Below are positions 25,449 to 37,319 of a stretch of 64,000 nt of DNA, piece after piece. Each line of letters opens with the position of its first letter. The stretch's first letter is position 1. The stretch is from Phoenix dactylifera (taxonomy: Eukaryota; Streptophyta; Magnoliopsida; Arecales; Arecaceae): NCBI RefSeq assembly GCF_009389715.1, contig NC_052392.1:40281668-40345667 (forward strand), in the 5' to 3' direction. Below the pieces are notes generated by a model. That model did no database searches, was not told the DNA's origin, and was given only the letters and a program-made list of their open reading frames with translations. The translations under genes were made by a program, and so were the position numbers.

Positions 25449-25480
25449 CTTCTTTGATGGAGCTGATATCCCCTCGGGGT
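25411..25480. repeat. Near-perfect 22-bp direct repeat around the thioesterase start
   Basis: GGAG(A/C)TGATATCCC(T/C)TCGGGGT occurs at 25411-25432 inside exon 1 and again at 25459-25480 in the 5' leader, 48 bases apart. The spacing is a multiple of three. It may be the trace of a 48-base duplication that straddles the start codon at 25448. Confidence 0.6.
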
Positions 25481-25959
25481 GATGCTTTAAGCTTCAAAGC
25501 AGAGCCCACACCTACCTCGTCCACCGCACACTTTCTTAAAAAACAAGAAAAGCAAAGAAGAAAAAAGAGTCTTTTCGAAAGTGATGGCTCATCTAATTTT
25601 ATTGATGGCACCACGGGATGAATATTGTTAGGAAGTGAGTTTCGAATTGGATTTGTGTTCAGATTTCTTGGTTCGCAGTTACAACTCAAACCCAACCAAA
25701 TTGCTTGAGAGTCTTTGGGAGGCGTCTAGGAGAGTTGAATGGAACGATGGTATGTGGGGGAGGTAGGAGGGCCACCTCGTCTGTTCTTCTTTTCTCTACG
25801 ACCTTCTCTCTTTCCCTTGTCGCTTCTTTACATAGTCAGAGATTCTTTTTCCTGTCTCTTTCCTTCAGTTTTTTATTTTTTTATTTGCAGGAACCTTCGA
25901 GTTTGGTAATAGTTGCCTCCAAGTGGGGGCCTAGCAGCCTTACTTTGTAGTCGACGGAT

Positions 25960-26140
25960 GGATTAAGTTGGAGAGCACTTCTACAGCTGGAGTGCGAACA
26001 CCCAAATAACTGCTCTCCCTTAAACAAGAAGCACAAATTCAGAGGTAAGCAAAGAGTATAAATTAACTTCATCCAGTCCCTAACAAAGATGTGGTCATAG
26101 TGGTACACTCATGTGGCGATTGTGATAGAAAAAAAAAGGA
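25960..26140. other. Upstream flank of the thioesterase gene
   Basis: No element or gene recognised. This is ordinary AT-rich flank leading into a repeat array. Confidence 0.3.
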
Positions 26141-26149
26141 GGATAATTA

Positions 26150-26580
26150 TTTAGCAAGTAAATATACATATTTAGATAAATTGATATACAATTTTTAAAA
26201 TATAGTGTTCATCAATAGACAGTATATAGTCAGATAATATACATTTAGCAAATTGGTCATTTAGCAATCTAATACATATTTTCAAGCAAATTAATATATA
26301 GTTTTTAGAATATCATATTTACTAATATATACTACATGGTCGGTGATACACACTTGTCGACTTTTTGATATATACTACAAACTTATTTAATACACACCTA
26401 GTAGTGATTAAGTATACACTTTTAGGTAAATCGATGCACAATTTTCAGAATATATTTTTTATTACCACATGGTCAAATGATACACCAAACAATTAATCAT
26501 CTCACAAGCCAATACACACTTCTAGGTAAATCGATACATAGTTTTCAAAATATAGTGCTCATCAACATTGATACACAGTT
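26150..26580. repeat. Degenerate AT-rich repeat array
   Basis: A motif of the form AATACACACTTCTAGGTAAAT, then CGATACATAGTTTTCAAAAT and ATAGTGCTCATCAA, recurs about three times in diverged form (around 26155, 26270, 26410 and 26510). Short TGATATATACTAC-like blocks lie between copies. It encodes nothing. It is probably an old satellite or a transposon subterminal array. Confidence 0.55.
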
Positions 26581-26605
26581 TTTTAGCTTTGTTTAACATA
26601 AAAAA

Positions 26606-26608
<3 letters not shown>

Positions 26609-26676
<68 letters not shown>
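26609..26676. repeat. (TA)n microsatellite
   Basis: An uninterrupted alternating TA tract of about 68 bases. It produces a spurious Ile/Tyr-rich ORF on the minus strand. Confidence 0.95.
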
Positions 26677-26680
<4 letters not shown>

Positions 26681-27811
26681 TAATTTTTTAGAATCAATGA
26701 ACCCTTAGATGCAAAGATTCTAGAAAAGAGAGAGAAATTTGGAGAAGGGAAAAAAACTCGGGAGGAGAAGAAAAACCTCACAAAAGAGATAAACAACTTA
26801 ATAAGAAAGAGGATGGATGGAGAGGTTGAAAGAGAGAGAAAAAAAAATGTGGACGATCTCTCTTAGCGTGTATAATTTATTTATTTTTTATTTTTTTAAG
26901 TTACGAGATTGATGAACTTCGTTAGTAGTTGGAGTCTTATTTGACTTTTAGATTTTCTCTTTTAAGATAAATACTAGAGAAAATATGGTAAAAGGCCCAA
27001 AGATTAGATGCAGATATCAACCAAGCAGATCCGTAAATGGACAGGCAGTCAGCTTTAATTGTGAATTACATAAGCTCGAGGGCATCATGGACCCTTGCAT
27101 TGGAGCAGTTTCATTAATATCCTCCGAAAGACAGAGCAGTTTCATTGACATCCTCCAAAAGTCAGAACAAAAAATAAATAAATAAATAAAAGAACAGAAA
27201 CAACCTCAACCTGCCAATTTGAAGGGCAGGGAACGTGGGGATGGGTAGGCCAAAAGTTCGTGAAGAAAAGTGGCGATATTATAATGCTCCTCTAGTCGCA
27301 ATCCCGACCTACCGATTTGAAGGACAGTGGAAGTAGTTGGCGAAGAACTTAAAATGGGTATGGATGTCTTCGATATGCTATAATCTATATGGTAGCTTTT
27401 GTTCTACTTGAATTATAAATCATCATATCTTGCTATCTAGGCTGAAATGATATTTAAATATTATATAAAATTTCCTAGTTAGTGTTTTAAGGTTTCAAAT
27501 TAGTTTTTTTAAATTGTTTATTACCTAGATCAGTGTTTTAAAGTGATAGATAATGTCATGTCTGCTATATTAGCCAAAGATTTTGAGATCTCGGTCTCTA
27601 TAGTTTTGCCTAACAACTCAATATATCTTCTCTCTCTTAATTTATTCAATTTTTCATCTTAGCTGAGGCAAATTGAGATTTTGGTCCCTCTCAGTCTCTA
27701 CCACCCGCCAAGATGACTAACATCTCTCGCATTGAAAACATTGAGCATTCTTCCTAGATTAGGATAATATACGGTGAGTTGCTGGGGTTTATTAGCTAGA
27801 GTTGGCGGGTC

Positions 27812-28400
27812 TTTTTTTTTTTTTTTGATTAAAAGGAGATTAATAGGCAATGAGCTACAATTTTTTTTTTTTTTTGCTGAAACGGATAATTAATGCAGTA
27901 CGGATACAGATACATCCAAAAAAGTAAAAAAATAATAGATTTTGGAGTGCACTAGGCAACTTTCTCTCTCTAACCTACAGAGTATCTTTGGAGTGGTTGG
28001 CTACATACGAGGCCATCCAATCCACAGCTTTATTGGCCTCTTTGTACACGTGCTTTGCCTAAAAGGTCACTTCACCACAAACCATGGCCCGGATATCTCT
28101 AAGCAGCAGGTGGTAGTTGTCCACACCGCCGACGCTCCACTAGATCTAGCCAATAATCGTCGCCGAATCACCCTCAAGCAGTACAGTTCTAGCCTGCAGC
28201 GCTCGCCGAGCGGAACCCAAACCGACTCAAGCTGCCTTCAGCTCAGCCCTCGGGACCGAGATGTCGAAGATCTGGCAACCACCAGCCCCCACTATCCTGG
28301 AGGCAATGAGCTACATTAGCCATCAAGATTTATTAAGGAATCAGAGAGAGTTATATGCAGACCTTAGAGGTTGCAGCCAAAAGGGAAGAGAATACGGAGA
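27812..28400 (-). mobile_element. Older LINE 3' tail, host of a second LINE insertion
   Basis: A poly(T) run at about 27812-27826 followed by GATTAAAAGGAG and a GCAATGAGCTAC block mirrors the LINE tail at 39251-39300 (poly(T), GATGGAAAATGGAG, GAGCTAC, ATTTATT). Read on the minus strand this is a LINE 3' end with a poly(A) tail. It is split at 27860-28300 by another LINE and resumes after 28315 (ATCAAGATTTATTAAGG). The far end is not defined. Confidence 0.45.
27860..28300 (-). mobile_element. 5'-truncated LINE with 15-bp target-site duplication
   Basis: A minus-strand LINE fragment of about 441 bases. The poly(A) tail appears as T's at 27860-27875, preceded in element sense by CCGTTTCAGC. The coding part is the end of the RNase H domain, with AGGCQIFDISVPRAELKAAWVGL-type sequence (motifs GGCQ, AELKAAWVGL, LEGDSATII) and a KEANKAVDWMAS-like end. 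It is flanked by identical 15-base duplications AGGCAATGAGCTACA at 27845-27859 and 28301-28315. The coding part has stops, so it was dead on arrival or soon after. The family is close to the LINE at 1098-2651. Confidence 0.88.
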
Positions 28401-28419
28401 ATATACAGAATAAGAGAAA

Positions 28420-30290
28420 CAAAGGTGGCCTGGCAGTAATAAGATGAAAACAACAAAAGCACATTGTAGGGAAGATGAAGTAGATGGCTGGAGACTCAGT
28501 AGTAAATTCAAAAGTAGTAGGGATCAGACGAGGCCTTCCTAGTTTCTAGGTTACAAATATTATTAGGGTGTAAAACTTGTTAAGTGTACATGAAAAATTT
28601 CCTAGGCCCATTAAATCTAGCTTGGTAACTTAACACTCAACCACCTCTAGCCCCAGTTCTCGTTAGTTACACCGATCGCTTGCAAATTAACCGCCTGGAG
28701 CAATATTCTTTACAGATTGTTTGATATCCCTTTTGGGACACAAGTTAACGACCCTGTTTCCTAGTTACAAGGGGAGTATGTAATTGGGCCAATTTGAGTC
28801 AAAAGGCCTTATGTATCGAAGCCTCGGTCCATCAGATTCATCCCAGCACACCCGGGCCCCAATCGGGCCCAGTCTTCCGCTCGGGCGGCATGGGCGAGCC
28901 CAGCCCATCTGCTGGGTGGCCCGGTCCGCCCTTCCTGGTGGCCCAGGCCCTTCCCGACCGACCCGGTGGCTGGGCTCCAGGGCCTCTTATATGTTGTAAG
29001 AATTCAAAGGGAGATAAACACATATTCTCAGTTTTGGCAATGGAATGAGCATCTTGCAATCCTCATATAATCACCGCCATGCAGAACCCTAGTGTGGGGT
29101 TGCTATGGGCGTCTCGAACTTCTCAAGAGTGGCGTAAATCATCTCTATTCTCAAAATATCATGAACAAGAAAGCCTTCGGGTGTATCGAATGTATCTAGG
29201 TCCAGTGCAAATGTTTTTTTGCCTTGTTGCATGCAAAGATTTGATCACATTTATTCTCCATGCCTTTCTGACCAGAGATGCCTATGTTGTGATCTATCAG
29301 TCGAAGTCCGCATAAATGGCCATAGCAAAGTTCAATCTGGAAGCAAGGCCAATTATCTATCAAGGTGAAATTTGGATTTTGCATGATATGTTCTTGAGTT
29401 CAGCAAGTGAGATTCTATACGTAATCATGCTGGATTCCATTTCCCTGCCAACTTTCATTAGTTGATATAAGTGCTGCTGTTGTTTAGTTTAGGAGCAAAG
29501 CAATTAAGGTACAAAGTAGGACAAGTTAGATTAAATATATATATTTTTTGTATATGGAACAAGTTAGACTAAATATTCCAACCTTTTTGTATATTGATTT
29601 TTAATTATTAAAAGAATGTTTTTTCTATGCGTGACACTTGCTCCTTCCAACCATAAAAAATGGGGATATGAATTCATTATGCATTAACTTTTGACCTCCA
29701 AATCTCTTCCACTGGTAGGCTGTTGCGCACATCAATGACTGAAGTATAATTCTACAGGCTGCAAACAGACTACACCTAACATTGGAGGAATATGCTGCTC
29801 AAAGAAAAAGGACCATGTACCTCATGAGTTTTACTTTTAATGTCTAATTTATTGAGCAATACTGACTACAAGTACAGAACTTATATTAATTTGTTATGTA
29901 CTTTCACTAAGAAAATGTAGATTAATGCTAAAAGATATGGCAAAGGCTAAAGAGAGAGGTTTCTTGCCTTGTCTTCCTCTTCAAAGTGCATACCAAACTA
30001 TGGCTTTTGGACCAGTACTCATTGGTAGGCGAGAAGGGAATTGCATTTTGTTGCCGGAGGTAGAGGAACAATCCTTTGAAGATCCCTGACCCTAGCAGAT
30101 GAGTGATCAACCCACCCGACAAGAAAAAGAGGCCACAAATCCTTTGCCGACTTCTCCTATTCTATGCAGAATTTTCTTCCTTTCAAGAAAAACACCAGTC
30201 TAAGATAGAATAGTTAGCCTTACCAGAGGACTAAGTTTTAATCAAGAAAGTTAATATTTTATTTTTTATCCTGTGATTATTTCATGCGTG
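28420..30290. other. Spacer with no supported gene
   Basis: A GC-rich island at about 28840-28990 (GGGCCC and GGCCC repeats) stands out from AT-rich flanks and is probably transposon sequence. A 64-codon minus-strand ORF at 29928-30122 has a splice-like GTATGC at its end, but no family is recognised. Confidence 0.4.
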
Positions 30291-30295
30291 ATTCT

Positions 30296-30755
30296 TGTAA
30301 TAGCCCAAGACCTCATCCAAAAAGACTGATCAGAAGGTATTATTTAGATTTATTAGCCCTATATAGGTACTCAAGATTGACTCAGTATGTAGCCGATGTG
30401 GAACTAAACACACATCTATATGAATCCTTCCATGCCCCTCTCATTTGAGCCTTGGCATTCTCATTTAGGCCAAGGGTCTAAATCTATTCAAATCAATCAT
30501 AAGTATCACAAATTCAATCACAAACACCACGATTAGTTTATGGTCAGCCCTAATAGGTTTGTATTATAGTGTCCCTAGTCCATATAAATCATGGGATGTG
30601 TCAGCTCCAATCTCATTTGTAACAACCTTGTACGTCACCAAAAAGGTTAGCCAGAAATGTTATTTAGGTTTTTCGGTCCTGTATCAGTACTCAAAATCTA
30701 TCTAGTATATAGCTGATGTAGGACTAAACACACGCTCGCATAGGTCATTACGGTC
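30296..30755 (-). mobile_element. TRIM (miniature LTR) copy D, diverged
   Basis: Both terminal repeats of the miniature LTR family defined at 32176-32611 are recognisable in reverse orientation: about 30296-30430 and about 30617-30755. They share the stretch around GTTTAGTCC.ACAT, ATTCGCTGG-like sequence, and AGTCTTTTTGG near the end. The spacer contains the family's internal region. It is a non-coding fossil. The repeats are visibly diverged, so it is old, and the outer ends are approximate. Confidence 0.7.
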
Positions 30756-31534
30756 TTCCTTAGAATTAAAAAATTGTTTGTTCCTTGATCCATGTCACCC
30801 TCCATCTTAATCTTTGACATGTTGAAATGATACAAAACAAAAACTCTGTTTTCTGTTGGTAGATGAGAAGATCTATTGGTAAAAGCATTTGCAGTTTCAG
30901 TAAAACCTCACATTTTTTAGGAGAAAAGAATAGGAAATATGGATGAGAAAAAGGATTGGCAAATTGTATTGAAGATTTGTTTATGTGGCAAATTGTATTG
31001 AAGATTTGTTTATGTGGGGATATAGAGAAGCTTGAAGAACCCATTTGAACCTGATTCTAATTAGCTCAACTATGTTATCGGACCATAAAGCTTTAAAACT
31101 CTAGAACATCTAAACAAGACTCAAGAATGAGCCTATATGAGAGCAACCGCAAATGCTTGCAGCCCAAAGGTTTTTAAGCTTTAAAGGCCACATAGTGAGG
31201 ATTATGGCTGAGATTAGGAATCAACCTAATTTTGGGTTGTACATAATTCACCATACCTAGCTAAAAGACTAGATGGAAGCAATGGATTAAATGGGACTAA
31301 TATAATAGTCATGAAATGTTATGAAATTTTAAGTGAGAAGACTAGACCAACCATGCTGGTCAGAGTCAAAAAAGTGGGACGCAGTAGTTAATTGGACACC
31401 TTTAATGGTCCTACCTGTGTCTCCATGATCAGCCACCTAATCTTTCCCCGTCCCTTCGGAATCTCTGCGTGCCAATTGTCTGAAATATTTCAGCTTTCCT
31501 TCCCTTGTTGTCAGACCAAGGGGAGGGCTTCCGC

Positions 31535-31540
31535 TATAAA
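31535..31540 (+). promoter_or_regulatory. TATA box of the 31588 gene
   Basis: TATAAA lies 53 bases upstream of the ATG at 31588. That allows a transcription start near 31565 and a leader of about 20-25 bases. Confidence 0.5.
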
Positions 31541-31587
31541 TTCTGAGGTTACTGAGTGTTGCATAGAGAGTAACAAGGAAGTGAGGC

Positions 31588-31800
31588 ATGGGAAGAAGGA
31601 TGGAATCCTTTCTTGGTTTCCTAGGCTTCAAGAAGACGAACTATCAGAGACAAGATGCTGAAGATGGACCAAGGCATCCAAGAAAGGTTCGACCAAGCGA
31701 TGAGGACCGGGATCGCAGCTGGTACGGTGATCCAACCATAGACAGGAAGGCCAAAGAATTCATCGACAAAGTTCATCGCAACATGGACCCTGACGCATAG
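31588..31800 (+). CDS. 70-aa plant protein with DUF761-like C-terminus
   Basis: A single-exon ORF of 70 aa starting MGRRMESFLGF. A second in-frame Met is at residue 5. The middle is charged (RKVRPSDEDRDRSWYG). The end, IDRKAKEFIDKVHRNM, resembles the C-terminal motif of plant DUF761 proteins (pattern V/I-D-x-K/R-A-x-x-F-I-x-K/R). Biochemical role is unknown for this family. A TATA box is at 31535 and the flanks are AT-rich. The motif and promoter make a real gene likely. A longer product through unseen introns cannot be excluded. Confidence 0.6.
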   Translation: MGRRMESFLGFLGFKKTNYQRQDAEDGPRHPRKVRPSDEDRDRSWYGDPTIDRKAKEFIDKVHRNMDPDA

Positions 31801-32175
31801 TGCCTCATTTTTCTCAGTTGCCCTTGTTTTCACTATATAACTCAGTCCACCAGTGCTTATGCTTCGTTGTGTCATTTTATACCATGAATGGGTGTTTTCT
31901 GGCTATTAATTATTAGGTTTTGAAAATTATGCTTGAATATATTTTTGACATGTATCAAAACATCACATATAAATCTATTGCGTGATATAAACCATGTATG
32001 TGTTGCTATGTCTTGAAAGGGTGCTGTACTTATGTTTGTTAGGATGTTATTGTGTGCTATAAACCATTGTAGGATGTTATGTTTGTGAGGCTTGTGCCTG
32101 TTGTTCTCTATTTTACTCATAGGAATCTTGGGTACTGTACTTATGTGGCATTGCTCTCTCCCTTATGAATGAAAC

Positions 32176-32611
32176 TGTGAGAATCCATGCGGGCGTGTGT
32201 TTAGTCCTACAGTGATTATTCGCTGGATAGATCTTGGATACTTATATATGATCAAGGAATCCAAATAATATCTTCCGGCTAGTCTTTTTGGATGAGCTCT
32301 TGAGTTATTACAAATGGTATCAGAGCGGATCTAGCCTATGGCTCATGCGGACTAGGAGACACTGCAATACGGGTTCATTGAGGCTGACCACGGGTCGATT
32401 GTGGTGCTTGTGATTAGATTTGAATGGATTTGAATCCTTAGCCTGATGAAAACGCCGGAACTTAAACGGAGGGTGTATGAGGATCCGTGCAGGTATGTAT
32501 TAGTCCCATATTAGTTATTCACTGGGTAGATCTTGGATACTTATACAAGATTAAGGAACCCAAATAATACCTTCTATCTAGTCTTTTTTGGTGAAGTTTT
32601 GGGTTGTTACA
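32176..32611 (+). mobile_element. Complete TRIM with 5-bp target-site duplication (copy A)
   Basis: A terminal-repeat retrotransposon in miniature. The 5' LTR is 32176-32312 (starts TGTGAG, ends ATTACA). The primer-binding site TGGTATCAGAGC at 32315-32326 fits initiator tRNA-Met. A short non-coding centre is followed by a purine-rich AAACGGAGGG before the 3' LTR at about 32474-32611 (ends TTGTTACA). GAAAC occurs immediately outside both ends (32171-32175 and 32612-32616). It looks structurally whole. It encodes nothing and would need enzymes from another element. The LTRs are about four-fifths identical by eye, so it is old. Confidence 0.9.
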
Positions 32612-33139
32612 GAAACAACTTAATAAACAGATTAAAAAAAAAAAGAGACTCATGATGGGGGGATACTTCTGAAGTGCGACATTTGACATAAATACAAGGG
32701 GGTGCAGCTGATAATAGAAGTGGTCATGACAGTAATGATGAAGTTAATAGTGTTCTAATGAGCAAACTAGATTGAAACTATTACAATAACGTGCAGCATC
32801 GTTTCTTCTGTGAGATGATCGTAAAGATGCCTCGGGACATACAGATGCCAGCTCCAACGTTCAGCACTAATTTGTCTCTTTTCTAGTTCAATTTCTTTGC
32901 GCTCTTGTCAATTTCTCAGACTCTTCTGCTTGCACTCAAAAGAAAAGGAAAAAAAAATCCAAAGAAAATAATGTGGTTGCTTGATATAATATTTCAATAA
33001 TATAAAGCAGAGCTTAGGGCAATCAATAGATCACAACTTTAACCGATATTCATATGATCAAATAAATTGATAGTTAGGATCTCTCTTTGCTATTACCCAT
33101 TTATGTTCTTGGTAATTTGTCATCCTGGAAGGGAAGAAC

Positions 33140-34577
33140 TAAGGCTGCAAATTGGTTGGGTCGACTCGTGACCCGATCTGACCGGTTAGACTCGATCCGA
33201 CCTATTTTAGAAGATAAGTGGGTCCGGATCAGGTTCTAAAATTAGACCTGTTCTGTTTTTCGGATCGGGTCTGGGTCAACCTAATCTTGATCAATTTTGG
33301 ATTGTTTATCCAACAATCCGATCCGACCCGATCTGAATCCAAATTACCCATTTAGACCTGACATGCTTTCTTAGTAATTAGTGAACTAAACATCCATTTT
33401 TGAAACATAAAACCCTTGTTAGATTTGATTAGGCATTGTCTCTTTCCATGAGGTCTTTTTCTTTATCTTTTGCTTTCGTTTACCATCCACTGGTCTGTCA
33501 TTGTGTCTTGCGCATGAGACAGGAGAAGGGATCTTTTTCCGAGTTTCTATTTCTTTAACTTACTTTTTCCTGACCTGTCGTTCTTAATCTAAATGTGGTG
33601 TCGGTGCAAAAGTTATAGGAACAAACAAGCAATAATATAGATTAGATTCCCAACTTAGCTATCCTCTTAAGCTGGCAGGAGCTTCAGATTGCAGTATACG
33701 GGCAAGTTTAATATAAGGACATTGCTTAATATAAGGACATTGATTCTGATTTTGCTTCATTTGTTACTTCTGCTGTGTATTTTGCGGCAGACTTAATATA
33801 CGGACATTGCTTCACAAGCTATTGGGATTGGACTGCCTTCAAACGCAGGTTTTTTGTTCAAAAATATGGGCAAGTTATAAAGCCCCTAGAAACATTGTAT
33901 GACATTAATGGGGACAATTGGGTTGCAACTCCCAAATTGCCAAGTGAAAGAAAGGGAAGTCAGTGGACGCCTTCTTAATTGCTACATTCTTGAAATCGAT
34001 ATGGATGTTGTTACATGAAGTAGGTGAACCAGCAGGTCTTTAATCCAGGAGGTCTAAAAATCTGTAGGTGAACCAATGGTAAAGTCTCTGTATATATATC
34101 TGGTTGTATAGAAGTTTTTTTCAAATGAATTAGCTTGTGTACGGAGAACGCTGCTCAAAACTGATTAGCTTATCATTGACAGAAGAAGAGATGCGATTAA
34201 AGTCTTATGCTGCCAAAGTCTTGGGTCATTCTTTTCCAAGTCTTCTGACTTGGTTTGGGTTATATTCCCCTTTATGTGAGACAAAATATTACTACTTGCA
34301 ACTTTAACCAGGTCCGGACCCACCCTGATCCAGACCCGATCCGGACTAGACCTGACTGGACTCAAAGTTTTTTGGGTCGGGTCCGGGTTATACATGGATC
34401 GATCTGACCCGACCCTAATGACCTGTTAGGTCAAAAATTGTAGCTATGGATTCGATTCGATTTGACCCGATCTTTAATTAGGTCGAATTTGGGTCCAAAA
34501 TTAAGATCCGAACAAAAAACTGGGTCGGATCGGGGTCACTCAAGACCCAACTTGATCCGACCCATTTGCACCCTTAC
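33140..34577. mobile_element. hAT-like non-autonomous DNA transposon
   Basis: The left end TAAGGCTGCAAATTGGTTGG and right end (reverse complement GTAAGGGTGCAAATGGGTCGG, one base shift) form imperfect inverted repeats. Both ends carry long subterminal arrays of GGGTCGG/GACCCGAT motifs. Outside lie GGAAGAAC (33132-33139) and GGACGAAC (34578-34585), a 7-of-8 match expected of an 8-base hAT duplication. The interior (about 33400-34290) encodes no transposase that I recognise, and a 67-codon ORF at 33775-33978 has no motif. Confidence 0.65.
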
Positions 34578-34599
34578 GGACGAACAGGAGAGGACTTAA

Positions 34600-37300
34600 C
34601 TTTTGGTGTTTTTTTTAATATAGTGACTCGCCTAAGACTCGAAATCATGCTGTTGCATTTCTCAATCTAAGTCTTTATTATTGCACTAAGTAATAGTCCC
34701 TAGATAGTTATTATCTGGAAAACCAAATTTTTGATTTTTATAATCTTACTTAGGACCATATCTACCCTACCACCACCACCGCCACCCAAATCTCCATCAA
34801 CTTTTTGGATTGGAGGGTTCTCATGCAGTCTATCCTGTATGACTTTTTTAATAGCGAATCAATTATCATTACCTAACTTAGAGGTTAATTGCCCTTGATG
34901 GGTGACAAGGCAGCACAAGGGAAGGAACACAAAGGATGAAACTTGCTTGATTTTTTTTGTTCCTGCTTGAACAACTTTCTTGTCTCCAATGTGACATTTA
35001 CTTTTGGATCCCTTTTCTTATCCCTTTACGCTGCAATTCTTTGGGCCACTCCCATATGCATGTTACGTACGAAACGGGAGGGCTGAGGACCAGTTTGTAC
35101 GAAAAGAAGGCCGTCTTTTTCTAGTTCAGATTCCTTCCGCCAGCTATTTGAAGCGCACTCGCGAACCACCATTGTTCCCATACCGAACCTTTTCACCCCA
35201 ATAGTTTTTCTTATAATTATATCCCTAGTGGGTCTGGCAATCTGGTAGGGATCACCAGGGGAGCCTGATCTTAAAATAAAACTGAAAGAAGAATATGTTA
35301 TGGGGAAGGCTAGCCACCTTTTGAGTGATAACTAGGAGAGACTTTTCTTCACACGTTTGGTTTATAAAAGTTTTTTTTTCACCCAATTAATTTTTTTTTC
35401 AAAATATTCTTAAGTTTTTAGATAGCATGGGATAAGATTTTTTCTTTATCAAAAGTATAACAACCAAATATAGATCATTATAAAATGTGTCATTTTCTTA
35501 TGATCAACTAAATATGCAAAAAATATTTTTTTAGACACCATATATCTATATATTAGCTTTTTATAAAAAATAGTTTAGTGAGAGAATTTTTTTTTTTTAC
35601 AAACCAAACAAGTTGAAAATAATTGATCTTTTCTCAACTTATCTATTTTCTTATATTTAGTTACTTAAGATACGGAAAGAGTCGTATCATGGCACCGATG
35701 GGTTAGGGCGGATCTCTAGCTAGCTTGGCCTTACAGTGCTTCTTTCTCTTTTCTTAATTGCTTAATCCTTTTCTCAGTAACTGAAATAAGTTTTACTTCA
35801 CTTCCACCAGCTGATCACGGTCAAAAGCCAGACAACATTCCAAAAATTTGAAGCTTTCACTCAGCAAGTCTCCCATCCGTTGAATTCATAATAATTTTTC
35901 CTCTAAAATCAAGTGATATAGTGCGTTCCACTATACAAATTATGATAGTTTATTCAATGCATCTTTTGTGGCAGGCACGCGTCGAAATGAGAATTGGGAG
36001 AATGGGGGATCAGGTCTGGTTTCTTTAGAAATCCCTGACAACAAATGTGAAATGATATCGTATGAACAATAGAATCACCAGTGTCCCAAGTCATGAAGTA
36101 CAACTTATTCATCCTTTGGGGTTAAATCCAACCACAGTGGCGGTCCTTTCAATTCAAATGAGAGATCACCGATGTCCCTCCAAAAGACAAGAAAACTTAA
36201 TATATTTCTGATTCAAACCTTGAATGAGGCAGGCATCAATATCTCGTACAGATTGGAAAATAAAGTATTGAAGTACGGCTTGCTGGGAATCTTTTGATGT
36301 GACAACAACATACCATGTGGTGAAGTCCACCTACTTCCAGGAACATAAACTAATGGCAATCATTAGAATATAATTAATCATCCATGCCCCGATAAGACCA
36401 GGCATCAGTAATTCAATATTGTTTCGACCTTACTTATCTAATCATTGAGTAGATGTCATCCCAAGTCCCTAAATACCCAAAGGATCCAGTAACCTGACTA
36501 CATTGTTAATTATCGGATGCAGTATCTTTATAAATAAATATATACCATGCGATGGCTCTTGCATAGATCCAAGTGAAGCATAATCTCCAATCCCAAAAAC
36601 ACAACCAAGCTACGATCCCCAACAATATTAAGGGTGTTCCATATTTATCTCCAAGTCAGAACAAGATGCGTTGGTAGAAGCATCGAGGTTGAGATACCGG
36701 AGTTGAGAATGGTGGCGATGGCACTGAAGGCCCAAACTTGTTTGTTAGGATTTTGGACAAAAGGGCGGAGCTGCTGCCTGCGCTAGAAGTCTTAGGGCAG
36801 GAGGATGTTGTTGTAGTCTGAGACGGAGGGCACCGGGACGAAGGTGTTTGGCAGAGTCCCCTGCTGTGACCACGATGGACGGAATAGAAGAAGAAAAGAA
36901 ACGACAATGAAGATGCGATGGAGATGAAAACGGGATTCGAGAAAACTCATTGATCGATCTGTCTAATTGTAATTTGTAAAAAGAACATTATATAAATTAT
37001 AATTTATAAAAGAAACATCATATAAATTGGGCATTTGTTGTTCTTCTCGTATTATTCCTTTCTAATTTTGGTCTTTTCTTTTTAACTTTCTGAGATTATC
37101 CATCTTGTGCTATTAGAAGAAGAAGATTCAGAAGGAACTAGTAATGGAGAAGAAAATCAGAAATTGGGCTTTTTTTCTTTAAATTAAGTTTGTTAAATTT
37201 ATTTTCGACAAAAGTTAGAATATTTGTTAATCTCTCTCTCCAGCTGGATTTAGGCCTTTTTTTAGCCCCTAGAAAAAATAATTAAGCTTTTTAAATATTT
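34600..37300. other. Spacer with no supported gene
   Basis: AT-rich sequence. A TATA-like TTTATAAATA at about 36529-36539 precedes a GC-richer stretch at 36650-36900. In fragments its minus strand reads like coding sequence (for example NTFVPVPSVSDYNN), but it is interrupted and unassigned. It may be a dead gene remnant. Confidence 0.35.
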
Positions 37301-37319
37301 TTTTTAAAAAATAACTCTA

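Noticed and set aside
28784-29059. GC-rich ORFs in three frames
   Set aside because: Caused by GGGCCC-rich sequence with no codon signature or motif. Probably transposon DNA.
36656-36907. Possible coding fragment on the minus strand (NTFVPVPSVSDYNN)
   Set aside because: Interrupted in every frame and not assignable to a family. Too weak to annotate as a pseudogene.
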